A DNA stretch of 24,093 nt from Alphaproteobacteria bacterium (GTDB lineage: Bacteria > Pseudomonadota > Alphaproteobacteria > JAEULC01): contig JADZDN010000130.1 of the NCBI GenBank assembly GCA_020851015.1, forward strand, positions 1 to 24,093. Reading direction: 5' to 3'. The position numbers were made by a program, and so were the translations under genes. Numbering within the stretch: position 1 is the stretch's first letter; each line of letters opens with the position of its first letter. The notes beneath the pieces are model-generated. The model did no database searches. It was given only the letters and a program-made list of their open reading frames with translations, and was not told the DNA's origin. This document shows, piece after piece, positions 1 to 7,825 of the stretch.

Positions 1-1
1 G

Positions 2-1285
2 GCCGCCGCCGACGCGCTCGCGGCCGAACGGGCGGCCCTGCCCGATTCGCGGGCCGCGCGCGAGGAGGTCGCGCTGCTGCGCGCCCGCCTGGCCGAGCTG
101 CGGACCGTCCAGGTCGAGCGCCAGGCCACCCACGACCGGCTGCTGCGCGACGCCGCGGCCCGGCGCGAGCGGCAGGAGAGGATCGACAGCGAGTCGCTGG
201 CCTGGCTGCGCCGTGTCGAGGCGGCCTCCAGCCAGCTCGCGATCCTGGCCGAGCGCGACGCCAGGGCCCGCGAGGAAGAGGAGGCCCTGGCGGTCCGGCC
301 GGCGGAGATCGCGCGCGACCGTGCCGCGCTGCTGGAGCAGACCGAGGCGGCCGAGGCGCGCCGGCGCGCCGCCGCCGATGCGCTGGCTGCCGCCGAGGCG
401 GAGCTGGTCGAGGCGCAGCGCGCGGTGAAGGCGGCCGAGGCGGCGTTGGCCGACGCGCGCGAGGACCGCGTGCGCGCCGAGGCGGCCGCACAGCACGCCG
501 ATGAGGCGCGCACGGCCCTGGTCGCCCGCATCCGCGAGCGCGTCGACGCCGCGCCCGAGGAGCTGCCCGGCATCGGCGACATCGATCCCGAGGCGCCGCC
601 GCCGGACGCGGCCGAGGTCGAGCGGCGCCTGGAGCGCCTGGTGCGCGAGCGCGACGGCATCGGCCCGGTCAACCTGATGGCCGAGGCCGAGGCGGCCGAG
701 ATGGAGACGCGCATCGCCGGCCTGGTGACCGAGCGGGCCGATCTCACCGGCGCGATCCAGCGCCTGCGCCAGGGTATCGCCGCCCTCAACCGCGAGGGGC
801 GCGAGCGCCTGCTCGCCTCGTTCGAGAAGGTCAACGTCCATTTCCAGGAGCTCTTCGTCGGCCTGTTCGGCGGCGGCCGTGCCCATCTCGCCCTGACCGA
901 GGCGGAGGACCCGCTCGAGGCCGGGCTCGAGATCATGGCGAGCCCGCCCGGCAAGAAGCTGCAGATCATGTCGCTGCTGTCGGGCGGCGAGCAGGCGCTG
1001 ACCGCGCTCGCCCTGCTGTTCGCGGTGTTCCAGACGAATCCGTCGCCCATCTGCGTGCTGGACGAGGTCGACGCGCCGCTCGACGACGCCAACGTCGACC
1101 GCTTCTGCTCGCTGGTGTCGCGCATCGCGGCGACGACCGGCACCCGCTTCCTCATCATCACCCATCACCGCATCACCATGGCGCGGATGGACCGGCTGTT
1201 CGGCGTCACCATGGTCGAGCGCGGGGTGTCCCAGCTCGTCTCGGTCGACCTGCAGGCGGCCGAGCAGATCCGCCGCACCGGCTGA
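2..1285 (+). CDS. smc: Chromosome segregation ATPase SMC, C-terminal part (5' end outside window)
   Basis: The open frame runs in from the left edge, so only the last 427 residues are visible. The first roughly 200 visible residues are a Glu/Arg/Ala-rich coiled coil, the returning arm after the hinge. The GPVNLMAE segment, typical of the junction between coiled coil and C-terminal head in bacterial SMC, follows near 661-684. The ABC signature LSGGEQ is at 977-994 and the Walker B/D-loop [12 protein letters not shown] is near 1052-1087. The final H-loop region (IITHHRITM) matches the family. SMC dimerises, binds ATP through its head domains and compacts and resolves chromosomes together with ScpA and ScpB. 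Codon use is extremely GC-rich. The ATP synthase operon follows after 166 bases; I recall smc beside atpI in Rhodospirillales-type genomes. The assignment is secure; the start lies outside the window. Confidence 0.96.
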   Translation, partial: AAADALAAERAALPDSRAAREEVALLRARLAELRTVQVERQATHDRLLRDAAARRERQERIDSESLAWLRRVEAASSQLAILAERDARAREEEEALAVRPAEIARDRAALLEQTEAAEARRRAAADALAAAEAELVEAQRAVKAAEAALADAREDRVRAEAAAQHADEARTALVARIRERVDAAPEELPGIGDIDPEAPPPDAAEVERRLERLVRERDGIGPVNLMAEAEAAEMETRIAGLVTERADLTGAIQRLRQGIAALNREGRERLLASFEKVNVHFQELFVGLFGGGRAHLALTEAEDPLEAGLEIMASPPGKKLQIMSLLSGGEQALTALALLFAVFQTNPSPICVLDEVDAPLDDANVDRFCSLVSRIAATTGTRFLIITHHRITMARMDRLFGVTMVERGVSQLVSVDLQAAEQIRRTG

Positions 1286-1380
1286 CCCCCCCTGCGACCT
1301 CCTGCCGCGCTGCAGCAGAGTGCCTGCACGGAAGCTGATAAGTCCGTCCTTTCAAGGCGTTGCCCAGGCGGTTTTGACGC

Positions 1381-1409
1381 TTGACAGGGCCGGTTCCCGT
1401 CCCTAGTGT
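1381..1409 (+). promoter_or_regulatory. Putative sigma-70-type promoter for the F0 ATP synthase operon
   Basis: A perfect -35 hexamer TTGACA (1381-1386) is followed after 17 bases by TAGTGT (1404-1409), a partial match to TATAAT. It lies in the smc-atpI gap, about 43 bases before the first possible atpI start. The -35 and spacing are good and the -10 is weak, as is common in GC-rich alphaproteobacteria. Transcription start is inferred, not shown. Confidence 0.5.
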
Positions 1410-1451
1410 CCGCGCGCCTCGGAACCGGGATGCAACCCGGGCCGAGAGGGG

Positions 1452-1826
1452 GTGGCTGCGCCGTCTTCCATGACCGAGCCCCGACGTCCCCTGTCCCTCG
1501 AGGAGCTGCGCACGCGCCTGGCCAAGGCGCGCGCCGAGCGTACGGGGGGCGGTGACGCGGATTCGGAGGAGCGGCAGAGGTCAGCCCTGGGGTGGGCGTT
1601 TCGCATCGGCGTCGAGCTCGTGGCGGCGCTCGTCGTAGGGGTCGGCTTCGGCTGGCTCCTCGACGGCTGGCTGGGCACGATGCCGTTGTTTGTCGTGGTG
1701 TTCTTCTTCCTGGGCGCGGCTGCCGGCGCACTCAACGTGTGGCGCGCCGTCAAGGGGATGGGACTGGCCGCGGGAGATCCGGGTTCCGAGCCGCCGGCTG
1801 GGGAATCCCGGGAGGACCGCGACTGA
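1452..1826 (+). CDS. atpI: F0F1 ATP synthase accessory protein AtpI/AtpZ family
   Basis: This 124-residue protein has a charged N-terminal region of about 50 residues ([17 protein letters not shown]). Two membrane segments follow, roughly residues 56-77 and 79-100, separated by a glycine-rich turn containing GWLLDGWLG. This is the usual shape of AtpI/AtpZ proteins, which sit in the membrane and help assemble the c-ring or support ion handling by the F0 sector. The gene leads the F0 operon, and atpB starts 13 bases after its stop. Two starts are possible: GTG at 1452, close behind a GAGAGGGGG purine run, or ATG at 1470, which would remove six residues (MTEPRRPL...). The first was chosen because it is longer and in frame. 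Family assignment rests on length, topology and position rather than on a catalytic motif. Confidence 0.85.
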   Translation: MAAPSSMTEPRRPLSLEELRTRLAKARAERTGGGDADSEERQRSALGWAFRIGVELVAALVVGVGFGWLLDGWLGTMPLFVVVFFFLGAAAGALNVWRAVKGMGLAAGDPGSEPPAGESREDRD

Positions 1827-1839
1827 AAGGGGACTGAGG

Positions 1840-2562
1840 TTGGCGGGTCCGCTCGAACAGTTCGAGGTCAAGCCGCTCGTGCCGATCAAGATCGGCTCGA
1901 TCGACGCGTCCTTCACCAACTCCGCGCTGTTCATGGCCGTCGCGGTGGTGCTCGTCACCGTCTTCCTGGTCGGCGGAATGCGCGGCCGGGCGCTGGTGCC
2001 CGGACGCTGGCAGTCGATGGCGGAGCTCTCCTACGAGTTCATCGCCGGGATGGTGCGCGAGAACGTCGGCAGCCAGGGGCGCCAGTTCTTCCCGTTCGTT
2101 TTCACCCTCTTCATGTTCATCCTCTTCGGCAATCTGCTGGGGATGATCCCGTACAGCTTCACCTTCACGAGCCACATCATCGTGACATTCGCGATGGCGG
2201 CCCTGGTCTTCGTGCTGGTGACGATCGTGGCGCTGGTCCGCCACGGGCTGCATTTCTTCACGTACTTCTTCCCGCAGGGCGCGCCGGTGGCGATGGCGCC
2301 TCTGATCATCCCGATCGAGATCCTCTCCTACCTCTCGCGCCCGGTCAGCCTGTCGATCCGCCTGTTCGCCAACATGATGGCCGGCCACACCATGCTGAAG
2401 GTCTTCGCGATCTTCACCATCGGCATGGGCATCTTCGGCTTCGCGCCGCTGGCGGTGAACGTGGCGCTGACCGGCTTCGAGGTCCTGGTCGCGGTGCTCC
2501 AGGCCTACGTCTTCACGATCCTGACGTGCCTCTACCTGCACGACGCGATCCATCTCCACTGA
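1840..2562 (+). CDS. atpB: ATP synthase F0 subunit a
   Basis: The product has 240 residues and is subunit a, the membrane stator that forms the two proton half-channels against the c-ring. The conserved helix [14 protein letters not shown] carries the essential stator arginine at residue 174 (codon 2359-2361). Other family marks are [17 protein letters not shown] in the middle and the C-terminal helix with [18 protein letters not shown]. Five or six membrane helices are evident. The start is a TTG at 1840, preceded by GAAAGGGGACTGAGG. The frame is open further upstream, but that part overlaps atpI and does not resemble subunit a, while a start here gives the usual length (about 240-250) and the usual N-terminus ([13 protein letters not shown]). 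TTG starts are rare, which may keep expression of this subunit low. It lies between atpI and atpE in a standard F0 order. Confidence 0.96.
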   Translation: MAGPLEQFEVKPLVPIKIGSIDASFTNSALFMAVAVVLVTVFLVGGMRGRALVPGRWQSMAELSYEFIAGMVRENVGSQGRQFFPFVFTLFMFILFGNLLGMIPYSFTFTSHIIVTFAMAALVFVLVTIVALVRHGLHFFTYFFPQGAPVAMAPLIIPIEILSYLSRPVSLSIRLFANMMAGHTMLKVFAIFTIGMGIFGFAPLAVNVALTGFEVLVAVLQAYVFTILTCLYLHDAIHLH

Positions 2563-2623
2563 CGGCGCGAACGCGCATGGCGCCCGTCGAACCCATCCAA
2601 CAGAGCCAGAAGGACTAGGAATC

Positions 2624-2848
2624 ATGGAAGTCGCAGCCGCCAAGGCCATCGGCGCCGGCATCGCCGTCATCGCCCTCCTCGGTGTGGGCGTCGGCATCGG
2701 CAACATCTTCTCCAACCTGATCGCCGCGATCGCCCGCAACCCGGCGGCCCGCGCCCAGGTGTTTCCGATCGGCATTCTCGGCTTCGCGCTGACGGAAGCC
2801 GTGGCGCTGTTCGCGCTGCTGATCGCGTTCCTCATCCTCTTCGCCTGA
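2624..2848 (+). CDS. atpE: ATP synthase F0 subunit c
   Basis: The product is a 74-residue two-helix hairpin. Helix 1 (about residues 8-28) carries the glycine-rich packing motif GVGVGIG. The polar loop ARNPAAR follows at 37-43, with the usual RNP used to contact the central stalk. Helix 2 (about 48-73) contains the proton-carrying carboxylate Glu58 in LTEAVALF. No extra polar sodium-binding residues are obvious around Glu58, so proton coupling is the simplest inference. The ribosome binding site is AAGGACTAGGA about 4-14 bases before the ATG. About 60 bases separate it from atpB. That gap may allow independently high translation of this subunit, which is needed in many copies per enzyme. The assignment is secure. 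Confidence 0.97.
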   Translation: MEVAAAKAIGAGIAVIALLGVGVGIGNIFSNLIAAIARNPAARAQVFPIGILGFALTEAVALFALLIAFLILFA

Positions 2849-2871
2849 TCGCCGGTCGGAGGGCCCCGCGG

Positions 2872-3453
2872 ATGCGTGGGCGGATCCTGGCCGGCGCGCT
2901 GGCGCTCGCGGCGCTGAGCGGCGTCGCGGCGACCGCGCTGGCGGCCGAGGGGCACGGCGGCGGCGGCATGCCGCAGCTCGACGCGACCAAGTTCGCGCCG
3001 CAGCTCATCTGGCTCGCCATCACCTTCGCCGTCCTCTACGTGCTGATGGCCAGGGTGGCGCTGCCGCGCGTCTCCGAGGTGCTGGAGGCGCGGGCCGATC
3101 ACGTCAACGACGACCTGCGCCGTGCCGAGGAGGCACGCGGCGAGGCCGAGGCCGTGATGCAGGCCTACGAGAAGGCGCTGGCCGAGGCGCGCAGCAAGGC
3201 GATGGCCGAGGCCAAGGCCGCGACCGACGTCATCACTGCGGCCGCCGAGGCCCGGCAGAAGGAAGCCGAAGCCGCGCTCGCCGGCCAGATGGCCGCCTCC
3301 GACGCCGAGATCCTGACGGCGAAGGGCGCTGCGATGGCCAACGTCCGATCGGTCGCCGCCGAGGTCGCGATCGACGCGACGCGGCGGATCGGCGGCTTCG
3401 ACGTCGACCCGGCCCGCGCGCGGGCGGCGGTCGACGCGGTCCTCGGAGGCTAG
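2872..3453 (+). CDS. atpF2: ATP synthase F0 subunit b' (second b-type peripheral stalk subunit)
   Basis: The protein has 193 residues. An N-terminal hydrophobic stretch (about residues 5-25, ending ATALAAEG) looks like a cleavable signal sequence. A His/Gly-rich linker and then a membrane helix (about 43-64, LIWLAITFAVLYVLMARVALP) follow. The remainder is a long Ala/Glu/Lys-rich coiled coil. The membrane helix followed by LPRVSEVLEARADHVNDDL is typical of b' subunits of alphaproteobacteria and cyanobacteria, which pair with b to form the peripheral stalk holding F1 against rotation. It follows atpE by 23 bases and precedes atpF by 4, fitting the conserved order c-b'-b. The signal-like N-terminus is longer than in the simplest b subunits. 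The ATG at 2872 is preceded by GGAGGG about 10 bases upstream. Confidence 0.93.
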   Translation: MRGRILAGALALAALSGVAATALAAEGHGGGGMPQLDATKFAPQLIWLAITFAVLYVLMARVALPRVSEVLEARADHVNDDLRRAEEARGEAEAVMQAYEKALAEARSKAMAEAKAATDVITAAAEARQKEAEAALAGQMAASDAEILTAKGAAMANVRSVAAEVAIDATRRIGGFDVDPARARAAVDAVLGG

Positions 3454-3457
3454 GCGG

Positions 3458-3940
3458 ATGTTCGCGCAACCCGAATTCTGGGTTCTCGTCGCCTTCGTCA
3501 TCTTCGTGGCGGGCGTGTGGAAGCCGGCGGGCCGGGCCATCGCCGGCGCGCTCGACGGGCACGCGGCCAAGGTCAGGGCCGAGCTGGAGGAGGCGCGGCG
3601 GCTGCGCGAGGAGGCCCAGCGCACGCTGGCCGATTACCAGCGCAAGCAGGTGGAGGCACTGGCCGAGGCCGAGGCGATCGTCACGCACGCCAAGACCGAG
3701 GCCGAACGCATGAAGGCGACCGCCGAGAGCGAGCTGGCGCAGCAGATCGCGCGGCGTCGCCAGCTCGCCCTCGACCGCATCGCGCAGAGCGAGGCCCAGG
3801 CGGTGGCCGAGGTGCGCGCCGCGACGGTCGAGGCCGCGATGGCGGCCACCCGCAAGCTGATCGTCGACAACCTCGACCGCGGCCGGGCCGACGCGCTCAT
3901 CGAGCAGGCCGCGGCGGAGCTGCCCAGGCGCCTGCACTGA
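3458..3940 (+). CDS. atpF: ATP synthase F0 subunit b
   Basis: The product has 160 residues with a single N-terminal membrane helix (about residues 5-24, EFWVLVAFVIFVAGVWKPAG). A continuous charged coiled coil follows, rich in Ala, Glu, Arg and Lys, and ends at ELPRRLH. The FWVLVAFVIF...KP pattern with EEARRLREEAQ repeats is characteristic of alphaproteobacterial subunit b, which forms the peripheral stalk as a heterodimer with b'. The gene begins 4 bases after b' and is the last of the operon. A strong hairpin follows its stop codon. No F1 genes follow, consistent with the split F0/F1 arrangement known in this class. The assignment is secure. Confidence 0.94.
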   Translation: MFAQPEFWVLVAFVIFVAGVWKPAGRAIAGALDGHAAKVRAELEEARRLREEAQRTLADYQRKQVEALAEAEAIVTHAKTEAERMKATAESELAQQIARRRQLALDRIAQSEAQAVAEVRAATVEAAMAATRKLIVDNLDRGRADALIEQAAAELPRRLH

Positions 3941-3966
3941 CGGGGTCGACGTCTTCCGCGATCAAT

Positions 3967-3992
3967 ACGGGCGGGCCCTCGGGCCCGCCCGT
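3967..3992 (+). terminator. GC-rich hairpin ending the F0 operon
   Basis: The arms ACGGGCGGGCCC (3967-3978) and GGGCCCGCCCGT (3981-3992) are perfect reverse complements, giving a 12-base-pair stem over a tiny TC turn (in practice an 11-pair stem with a four-base loop). It sits 26 bases after the atpF stop. There is no clear T-tract after it, so it is either a hairpin terminator of GC-rich type or a 3' mRNA stabiliser. Confidence 0.65.
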
Positions 3993-4059
3993 TCGCCGTC
4001 CGGGGCAGGCGGTGGCGTGACCTCGCCGCGGACGGTAGGCTGGCGGCGAGCAGGAGGCC

Positions 4060-5289
4060 GTGCTGTCGCCATCCCCGTCCCGCGGCCCCGACCGGGGCGC
4101 CGGCGCCTTCGTCGCCGCGGTCGTGACCGCGCAGGTGCTGACGCAGCTCGGCGCCTTCATCCTGCCCGCCCTGTTGCCCGCGTATATCGCCGCCTGGCAC
4201 CTGTCGAAGACCGAAGCCGGCTGGCTCGTCGGCATCTTCTTCGCGGGCTATGTCGCGGCCGTGCCGGTGCTGGTGGCGCTCACCGACCGCGTCCCGGCGC
4301 GCCGCGTCTATCTTGTCGGTGCCGGCCTGACGACGCTCTCCCATCTCGGCTTCGCCGTCCTGGCCGACGGCTTCTGGAGCGCCCTGGCGCTGCGCGCGCT
4401 CGCCGGGATCGGTTGGGCCGGTGCCTACATGCCGGGCCTGAAGACGATCGCCGACCGGCTCGAGGGCGCGGCGCGCTCGCGGGCGGTGTCCTGGCACGCG
4501 GCCGGCGTCGGCATCGCCGGCGCCGCGTCCTTCGCGGTCGCCGGCCTCGCCGATGCGATCGCCGGCCCGCCTGCCGCCTTCGCCGTCGGCGCGGCGTCGG
4601 CCGCGCTGGCCTTCGCGGTGGCGCTCGCGGTCCTGCCGGCCGCGCCCGCGGCGCCCGGCCGGGGGCCACCCCGGGCGCTCCTCGACTTTCGCCCGGTGCT
4701 GCGCAATCGCCGCGCGGTGGCGTGGATCGCCGGCTACACCGTCCACACCTGGGAGATGGCGGCGCTGCGCGCCTGGGCCGTGACGTTCCTCGCGGCGACC
4801 GCGGCGCGGACCGGCGCGCCCGGCTGGTGGCCGGACCCGACGGTCCTCTTCACGGCCGCCGGGCTCGCGGGCATAGCGGCGTCGGTCCTCGGCAACGAGA
4901 CGGCGCAGCGCGCCGGGCGGGCCCGTGTCGTCACCTGGGCGATGGTCGCCGCCGCGACGTTCTCGCTGCTCGCCGGCTGGACCACGGGCCTGGCGGCGTG
5001 GCTCGCCCTGTTGCTGGTGGCCGCGTGGAACGTCGCGATCTATCTCGACAGCTCCGCCCTGACCGCCGGCACCGTCGAGGCGGCCGACCCGGTGCTGCGC
5101 GGCGCCACGATGGGGCTGCACAGCATGGCCGGTTACGCCGGCGGCTTCCTCGGCCCGCTCGGCGTAGGCCTCGCGCTCGACCTCGCGGGCGGCGATGGGC
5201 CGCTCGGCTGGGGCCTCGCCTTCGGCCACCTCGCCGCGGTCACGCTGGCCGGGCTGTTCGTGCTGCGCCGCCTGGGCCGCGCTCCCTGA
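4060..5289 (+). CDS. Major facilitator superfamily transporter, substrate unknown
   Basis: The product has 409 residues and about 12 hydrophobic helices in two halves joined by a cytoplasmic loop near residues 195-220. That is the usual MFS size and topology. The loop between helices 2 and 3 (ALTDRVPARRVYLVGA, about residues 71-86) matches the family's conserved D-R-x-x-R-R signature. A GWAGAYMPGLKTIADRL segment follows in helices 4-5. Nothing visible identifies the substrate; the general style resembles CynX/NimT-type or organic-anion MFS proteins, but this is not decisive. The start is GTG at 4060, chosen because a full AGGAGG (4052-4057) lies just in front, although only two bases separate them, which is short. 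The gene stands alone between two GC-rich hairpins and faces the next gene convergently, so it is probably its own transcription unit. Confidence 0.88.
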   Translation: MLSPSPSRGPDRGAGAFVAAVVTAQVLTQLGAFILPALLPAYIAAWHLSKTEAGWLVGIFFAGYVAAVPVLVALTDRVPARRVYLVGAGLTTLSHLGFAVLADGFWSALALRALAGIGWAGAYMPGLKTIADRLEGAARSRAVSWHAAGVGIAGAASFAVAGLADAIAGPPAAFAVGAASAALAFAVALAVLPAAPAAPGRGPPRALLDFRPVLRNRRAVAWIAGYTVHTWEMAALRAWAVTFLAATAARTGAPGWWPDPTVLFTAAGLAGIAASVLGNETAQRAGRARVVTWAMVAAATFSLLAGWTTGLAAWLALLLVAAWNVAIYLDSSALTAGTVEAADPVLRGATMGLHSMAGYAGGFLGPLGVGLALDLAGGDGPLGWGLAFGHLAAVTLAGLFVLRRLGRAP

Positions 5290-5297
5290 ATGCCGGA

Positions 5298-5317
5298 GCG
5301 GGCCCGTCCGGGCCCGC
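5298..5317. terminator. Hairpin between convergent genes, likely bidirectional terminator
   Basis: The arms GCGGGCCC (5298-5305) and GGGCCCGC (5310-5317) are perfect reverse complements around a GTCC loop. It lies 8 bases after the MFS stop and 25 bases from the stop of the oppositely oriented Sel1-repeat gene. There is no T-tract on either side. The arms have the same core as the hairpin after atpF. Confidence 0.6.
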
Positions 5318-5342
5318 CCCCGTCCGGCCGGTGCGCCGGATC

Positions 5343-5897
5343 TCAGTCGATGCCTTCGGCCATGGCGAGACGGATGTCGCGGCGCAGCTCGACCGGAACC
5401 AGACGGGCCGTGGTGCGGCGGTCGTGGGCGGCCGACAGGTGGCCGCGCTGCTCGGCCAGGAGGAAGTAGCGGAAGGCGGCGACGTGATCGACGGCCACGC
5501 CCTCGCCCTTGGCATGCATGCGGCCCAGCAGATGGGCGGCGGCGGCCGAGCCCTCGGCGGACGCGGCCTCGGCCCAGCGGCGGGCGGCGCCAAAGTCCTG
5601 CTCCGCGTGGGCGATCATCGCGGCCGCGGCCTGGGCGCCGGCATGGCCCTGCCGGGCGGCGGCGACGTAGAGCGTGGCGGCCATCGCCCGGTCGGCGGCG
5701 ACGACGATCCCGTCCTCGTAGGCGAAGGCGAGGCGGTACTGGGCGTCGCGGTCGCCCGCGGCGGCCCGGGCCGTCCAGATGCGGACCGCCTCGGCCTTGT
5801 CGCCCTGGCGCAGCGCCCGGTCGGCCGCGCTGCGGTCGCCGACGACGGGGGCCGTCATCGTGATCAGAACCAGCATCGCCAGGAACCACCGGGTCAT
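5343..5897 (-). CDS. Exported Sel1-like repeat (tetratricopeptide-type) protein
   Basis: The product has 184 residues. The N-terminus MTRWFLAMLVLITMTAPVVG is a signal peptide. The rest is helical repeats with the Sel1/TPR pattern: AAAGDRDAQYRLAFAYEDG, ARQGHAGAQ and AEGSAAAAHLLGRMHAKGEGVAVDHVAAFRYFLLAEQRG. Such repeats bind other proteins, usually in the periplasm or at the envelope, and no enzymatic motif is seen. The frame is open twelve codons further upstream (ATG ending at 5933), but the start at 5897 was chosen: it puts the signal peptide at the N-terminus, and a GGAG lies seven bases before it. It lies upstream of nothing obviously related and converges with the MFS gene. The precise role cannot be told from sequence. 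Confidence 0.8.
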   Translation of the reverse strand: MTRWFLAMLVLITMTAPVVGDRSAADRALRQGDKAEAVRIWTARAAAGDRDAQYRLAFAYEDGIVVAADRAMAATLYVAAARQGHAGAQAAAAMIAHAEQDFGAARRWAEAASAEGSAAAAHLLGRMHAKGEGVAVDHVAAFRYFLLAEQRGHLSAAHDRRTTARLVPVELRRDIRLAMAEGID

Positions 5898-5996
5898 CTC
5901 AGGTCTCCGTGAGAGGGGAGGCCGACGCCTCACACCCCTACGTCGCCCGAGTCGTGCGGCCGGTTCAGGGCCGCGCCAAGGATTTTTCGCGGCGGG

Positions 5997-6926
5997 TCAG
6001 GCGGCGAGCAGGCGGCCCCCCACGGCGCCCAGGAAGACCGCCCAGCCGACCAGGCGATTGGCCCGGAATTGGCGCAGGCAATCGGCGGGATCGCCGATGT
6101 CCACGCCTGCCGCCTGCCGGGCCAGGAGGCCGCCCGCGACGGCGAGGCCCGCGAGGAACGGCCAGCCGATGCCGACCGTCGCCCCGGCCGACAGGAACAG
6201 CGCCAGGGCCACGCCGTAGAACACGAACAGCCACGGCCGGGTCGCCTCGCCGAGCGCCAGGGCCGACGACTTCACCCCGATCCGCGCGTCGTCCTCCTTG
6301 TCCTGGTGCGCGTAGATCGTGTCGTAGCCGAGCGTCCAGGCGATCCCGCCGGCGTAGAGCATCAGGGCGGCGGCGGGCACCGCATCCGTCGCCGCCGCCC
6401 AGCCGAGCAGGGCCCCCCAGTTGAAGGTCAGCCCGAGGAAGAGCTGCGGCCACCAGGTGACGCGCTTCATGAACGGGTAGATCGCGATGAGGGCGAGCAC
6501 GCCGATGCCGAGCGCGATCGCGGTCGGCGGAAGCTGCAGCAGGATCGCCAGGCCGACGAGGCATTGCAGGGCGAGGAACAGGAAGGCCCGCGGTACCGAG
6601 ACCTCGCCCGAGGGGATGGGCCGCGTGCGGGTGCGCGCGACCCGGCCGTCGATGTCGCGGTCGACGATGTCGTTCAGGGTGCAGCCGGCGCCGCGCATGG
6701 CGAGCGCGCCGACTGCGAAGAGCGCCAGCAGGCGCCAGTCCGGCGGCGCGCCGGCCGGGGCGGCGAGCGCGATCGCCCACCAACCCGGGAACAGCAGCAG
6801 CCAGGTCCCGATCGGCCGGTCGAGCCGGGCGAGGCGCGCATAGGGGCGCAGCGGTGCCGGCAGCAGCCGGTCGATCCAGCCGTCCCGGCGGATGTCGACC
6901 GGGTCGGAGGGCGCATGGACGGTCAT
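5997..6926 (-). CDS. ubiA: 4-hydroxybenzoate polyprenyltransferase
   Basis: The product is 309 residues long with eight or nine membrane helices. It attaches the polyprenyl tail to 4-hydroxybenzoate, the committed membrane step of ubiquinone synthesis. The first Asp-rich motif is NDIVDRDID with Asn85, Asp89 and Asp93, and the second is DTIYAHQDKEDD at residues 202-213. Both bind magnesium-diphosphate in this family. The first cytoplasmic segment RLDRPIGTWLLLFPGWW and TRTRPIPSGEVS after the first motif are typical of UbiA rather than of heme O synthase or chlorophyll synthase relatives. It is divergent from rsmE, 89 bases away. Ubiquinone serves the electron transport chain that ends in the oxidase encoded further right. 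Confidence 0.95.
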   Translation of the reverse strand: MTVHAPSDPVDIRRDGWIDRLLPAPLRPYARLARLDRPIGTWLLLFPGWWAIALAAPAGAPPDWRLLALFAVGALAMRGAGCTLNDIVDRDIDGRVARTRTRPIPSGEVSVPRAFLFLALQCLVGLAILLQLPPTAIALGIGVLALIAIYPFMKRVTWWPQLFLGLTFNWGALLGWAAATDAVPAAALMLYAGGIAWTLGYDTIYAHQDKEDDARIGVKSSALALGEATRPWLFVFYGVALALFLSAGATVGIGWPFLAGLAVAGGLLARQAAGVDIGDPADCLRQFRANRLVGWAVFLGAVGGRLLAA

Positions 6927-7015
6927 GGCGCGAATGTGATCGTCCGCCGCACGCTCGGCAAGCGCGTGCGGCTTGTCGCGACGCCGGTGCGCCGGGCACT
7001 ATCCCGCCCGCCCCG

Positions 7016-7789
7016 ATGTCCGACCGACCCCGCCCCGAGACCCGTCTGCACGTCGCGGCCGACCTCGCGGCGGGGGCGGCCATCGACCTCGACGCGGACC
7101 GCGCACATTTCCTGCGCACCGTGCTGCGCCTCGCACCGGGCGCGACGGTGGCGCTCTTCAACGCCCGCGACGGCGAATGGCTCGGCCGCATCGTCGCGGT
7201 CGCCAAGGGCCGGGCGACGGTGGCGCTGGCCGAGCGCACGCGCGCGCCTTCGCCCGAGCCCGACCTCTGGCTGCTCTTCGCACCGATCAAGCGGGCACGC
7301 CTCGATTTCCTGGCGGAGAAGGCGACCGAGCTCGGGGTCGCCATGCTGTGGCCGGTGTTCACCCGCCACACCGCGGTCGAGCGGGTCAACGAGGAGCGCC
7401 TCCTGGCGAACGCGCGCGAGGCGGCGGAGCAGACCGAGCGGCTGAGCGTGCCGACGGTCCACGCCGCGACCACGCTCGATGCGGCGCTCGCCGGGTGGCC
7501 GGCGGGCCGGCGCATCCTGCTGGGCGACGAATCGGGCGCCGCGGCGCCGGTGGCCGACGTGCTCGGAGCGGCGGCCCACGACGGGCCCTGGGCGGTGCTG
7601 ACCGGCCCGGAGGGCGGCTTCGCGCGGGCGGAGCTTGACCGGCTTCGCGACTTGCCCTTTGTTAGCGCCGCCAGCCTCGGCCCTCGCGTCCTCCGCGCCG
7701 ATACGGCGGCGATCGCCGCCCTCGCGGTCCTGCAGGCGCTCTGCGGCGACTGGCGTCGCGGCCGCCCGCGATTCACGCCGGGCGGATAG
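7016..7789 (+). CDS. rsmE: 16S rRNA (uracil-1498-N3)-methyltransferase
   Basis: The product has 257 residues. It is a SPOUT-fold methyltransferase that adds a methyl group to N3 of U1498 in 16S rRNA, using S-adenosylmethionine. The N-terminal PUA-like part contains HFLRTVLRLAPGATVALF (about residues 29-46). The trefoil-knot SAM site shows LTGPEGGF at residues 195-202 and LGPRVLRADTAAIAAL from residue 221, the two diagnostic motifs. The frame is open further upstream, into ubiA's leader and past its start, but ATG 7016 gives the normal length and N-terminus (MSDRPRPETRLHV). The ribosome binding site is weak; the upstream bases CCGCCCGCCCCG carry no purine-rich run. gshA starts 36 bases after the stop, so co-transcription is likely. 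Confidence 0.94.
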   Translation: MSDRPRPETRLHVAADLAAGAAIDLDADRAHFLRTVLRLAPGATVALFNARDGEWLGRIVAVAKGRATVALAERTRAPSPEPDLWLLFAPIKRARLDFLAEKATELGVAMLWPVFTRHTAVERVNEERLLANAREAAEQTERLSVPTVHAATTLDAALAGWPAGRRILLGDESGAAAPVADVLGAAAHDGPWAVLTGPEGGFARAELDRLRDLPFVSAASLGPRVLRADTAAIAALAVLQALCGDWRRGRPRFTPGG

Positions 7790-7825
7790 CGATCCCCTGA
7801 AAAGCATATTGCCCTGGGAAGACCG

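Noticed and set aside
1750..3624. Very long open frame on the minus strand opposite atpB-atpE-atpF'
   Set aside because: High GC content leaves antisense frames open. Its translation is low-complexity Arg/His/Asp-rich and it lies entirely opposite confidently identified F0 genes.
3634..5889. 751-codon open frame on the minus strand across atpF, the MFS gene and the Sel1 gene region
   Set aside because: It is antisense to atpF and the MFS transporter, with an Arg/Gly-rich translation and no recognisable domain. The same GC effect explains it.
5955..5995. GCGGCC/GGCCGC inverted repeat followed by ATTTTT as an intrinsic terminator
   Set aside because: The T run lies several bases beyond the stem and is on the plus strand, while both neighbouring genes are on the minus strand. 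The stem is only six pairs with a seven-base loop.
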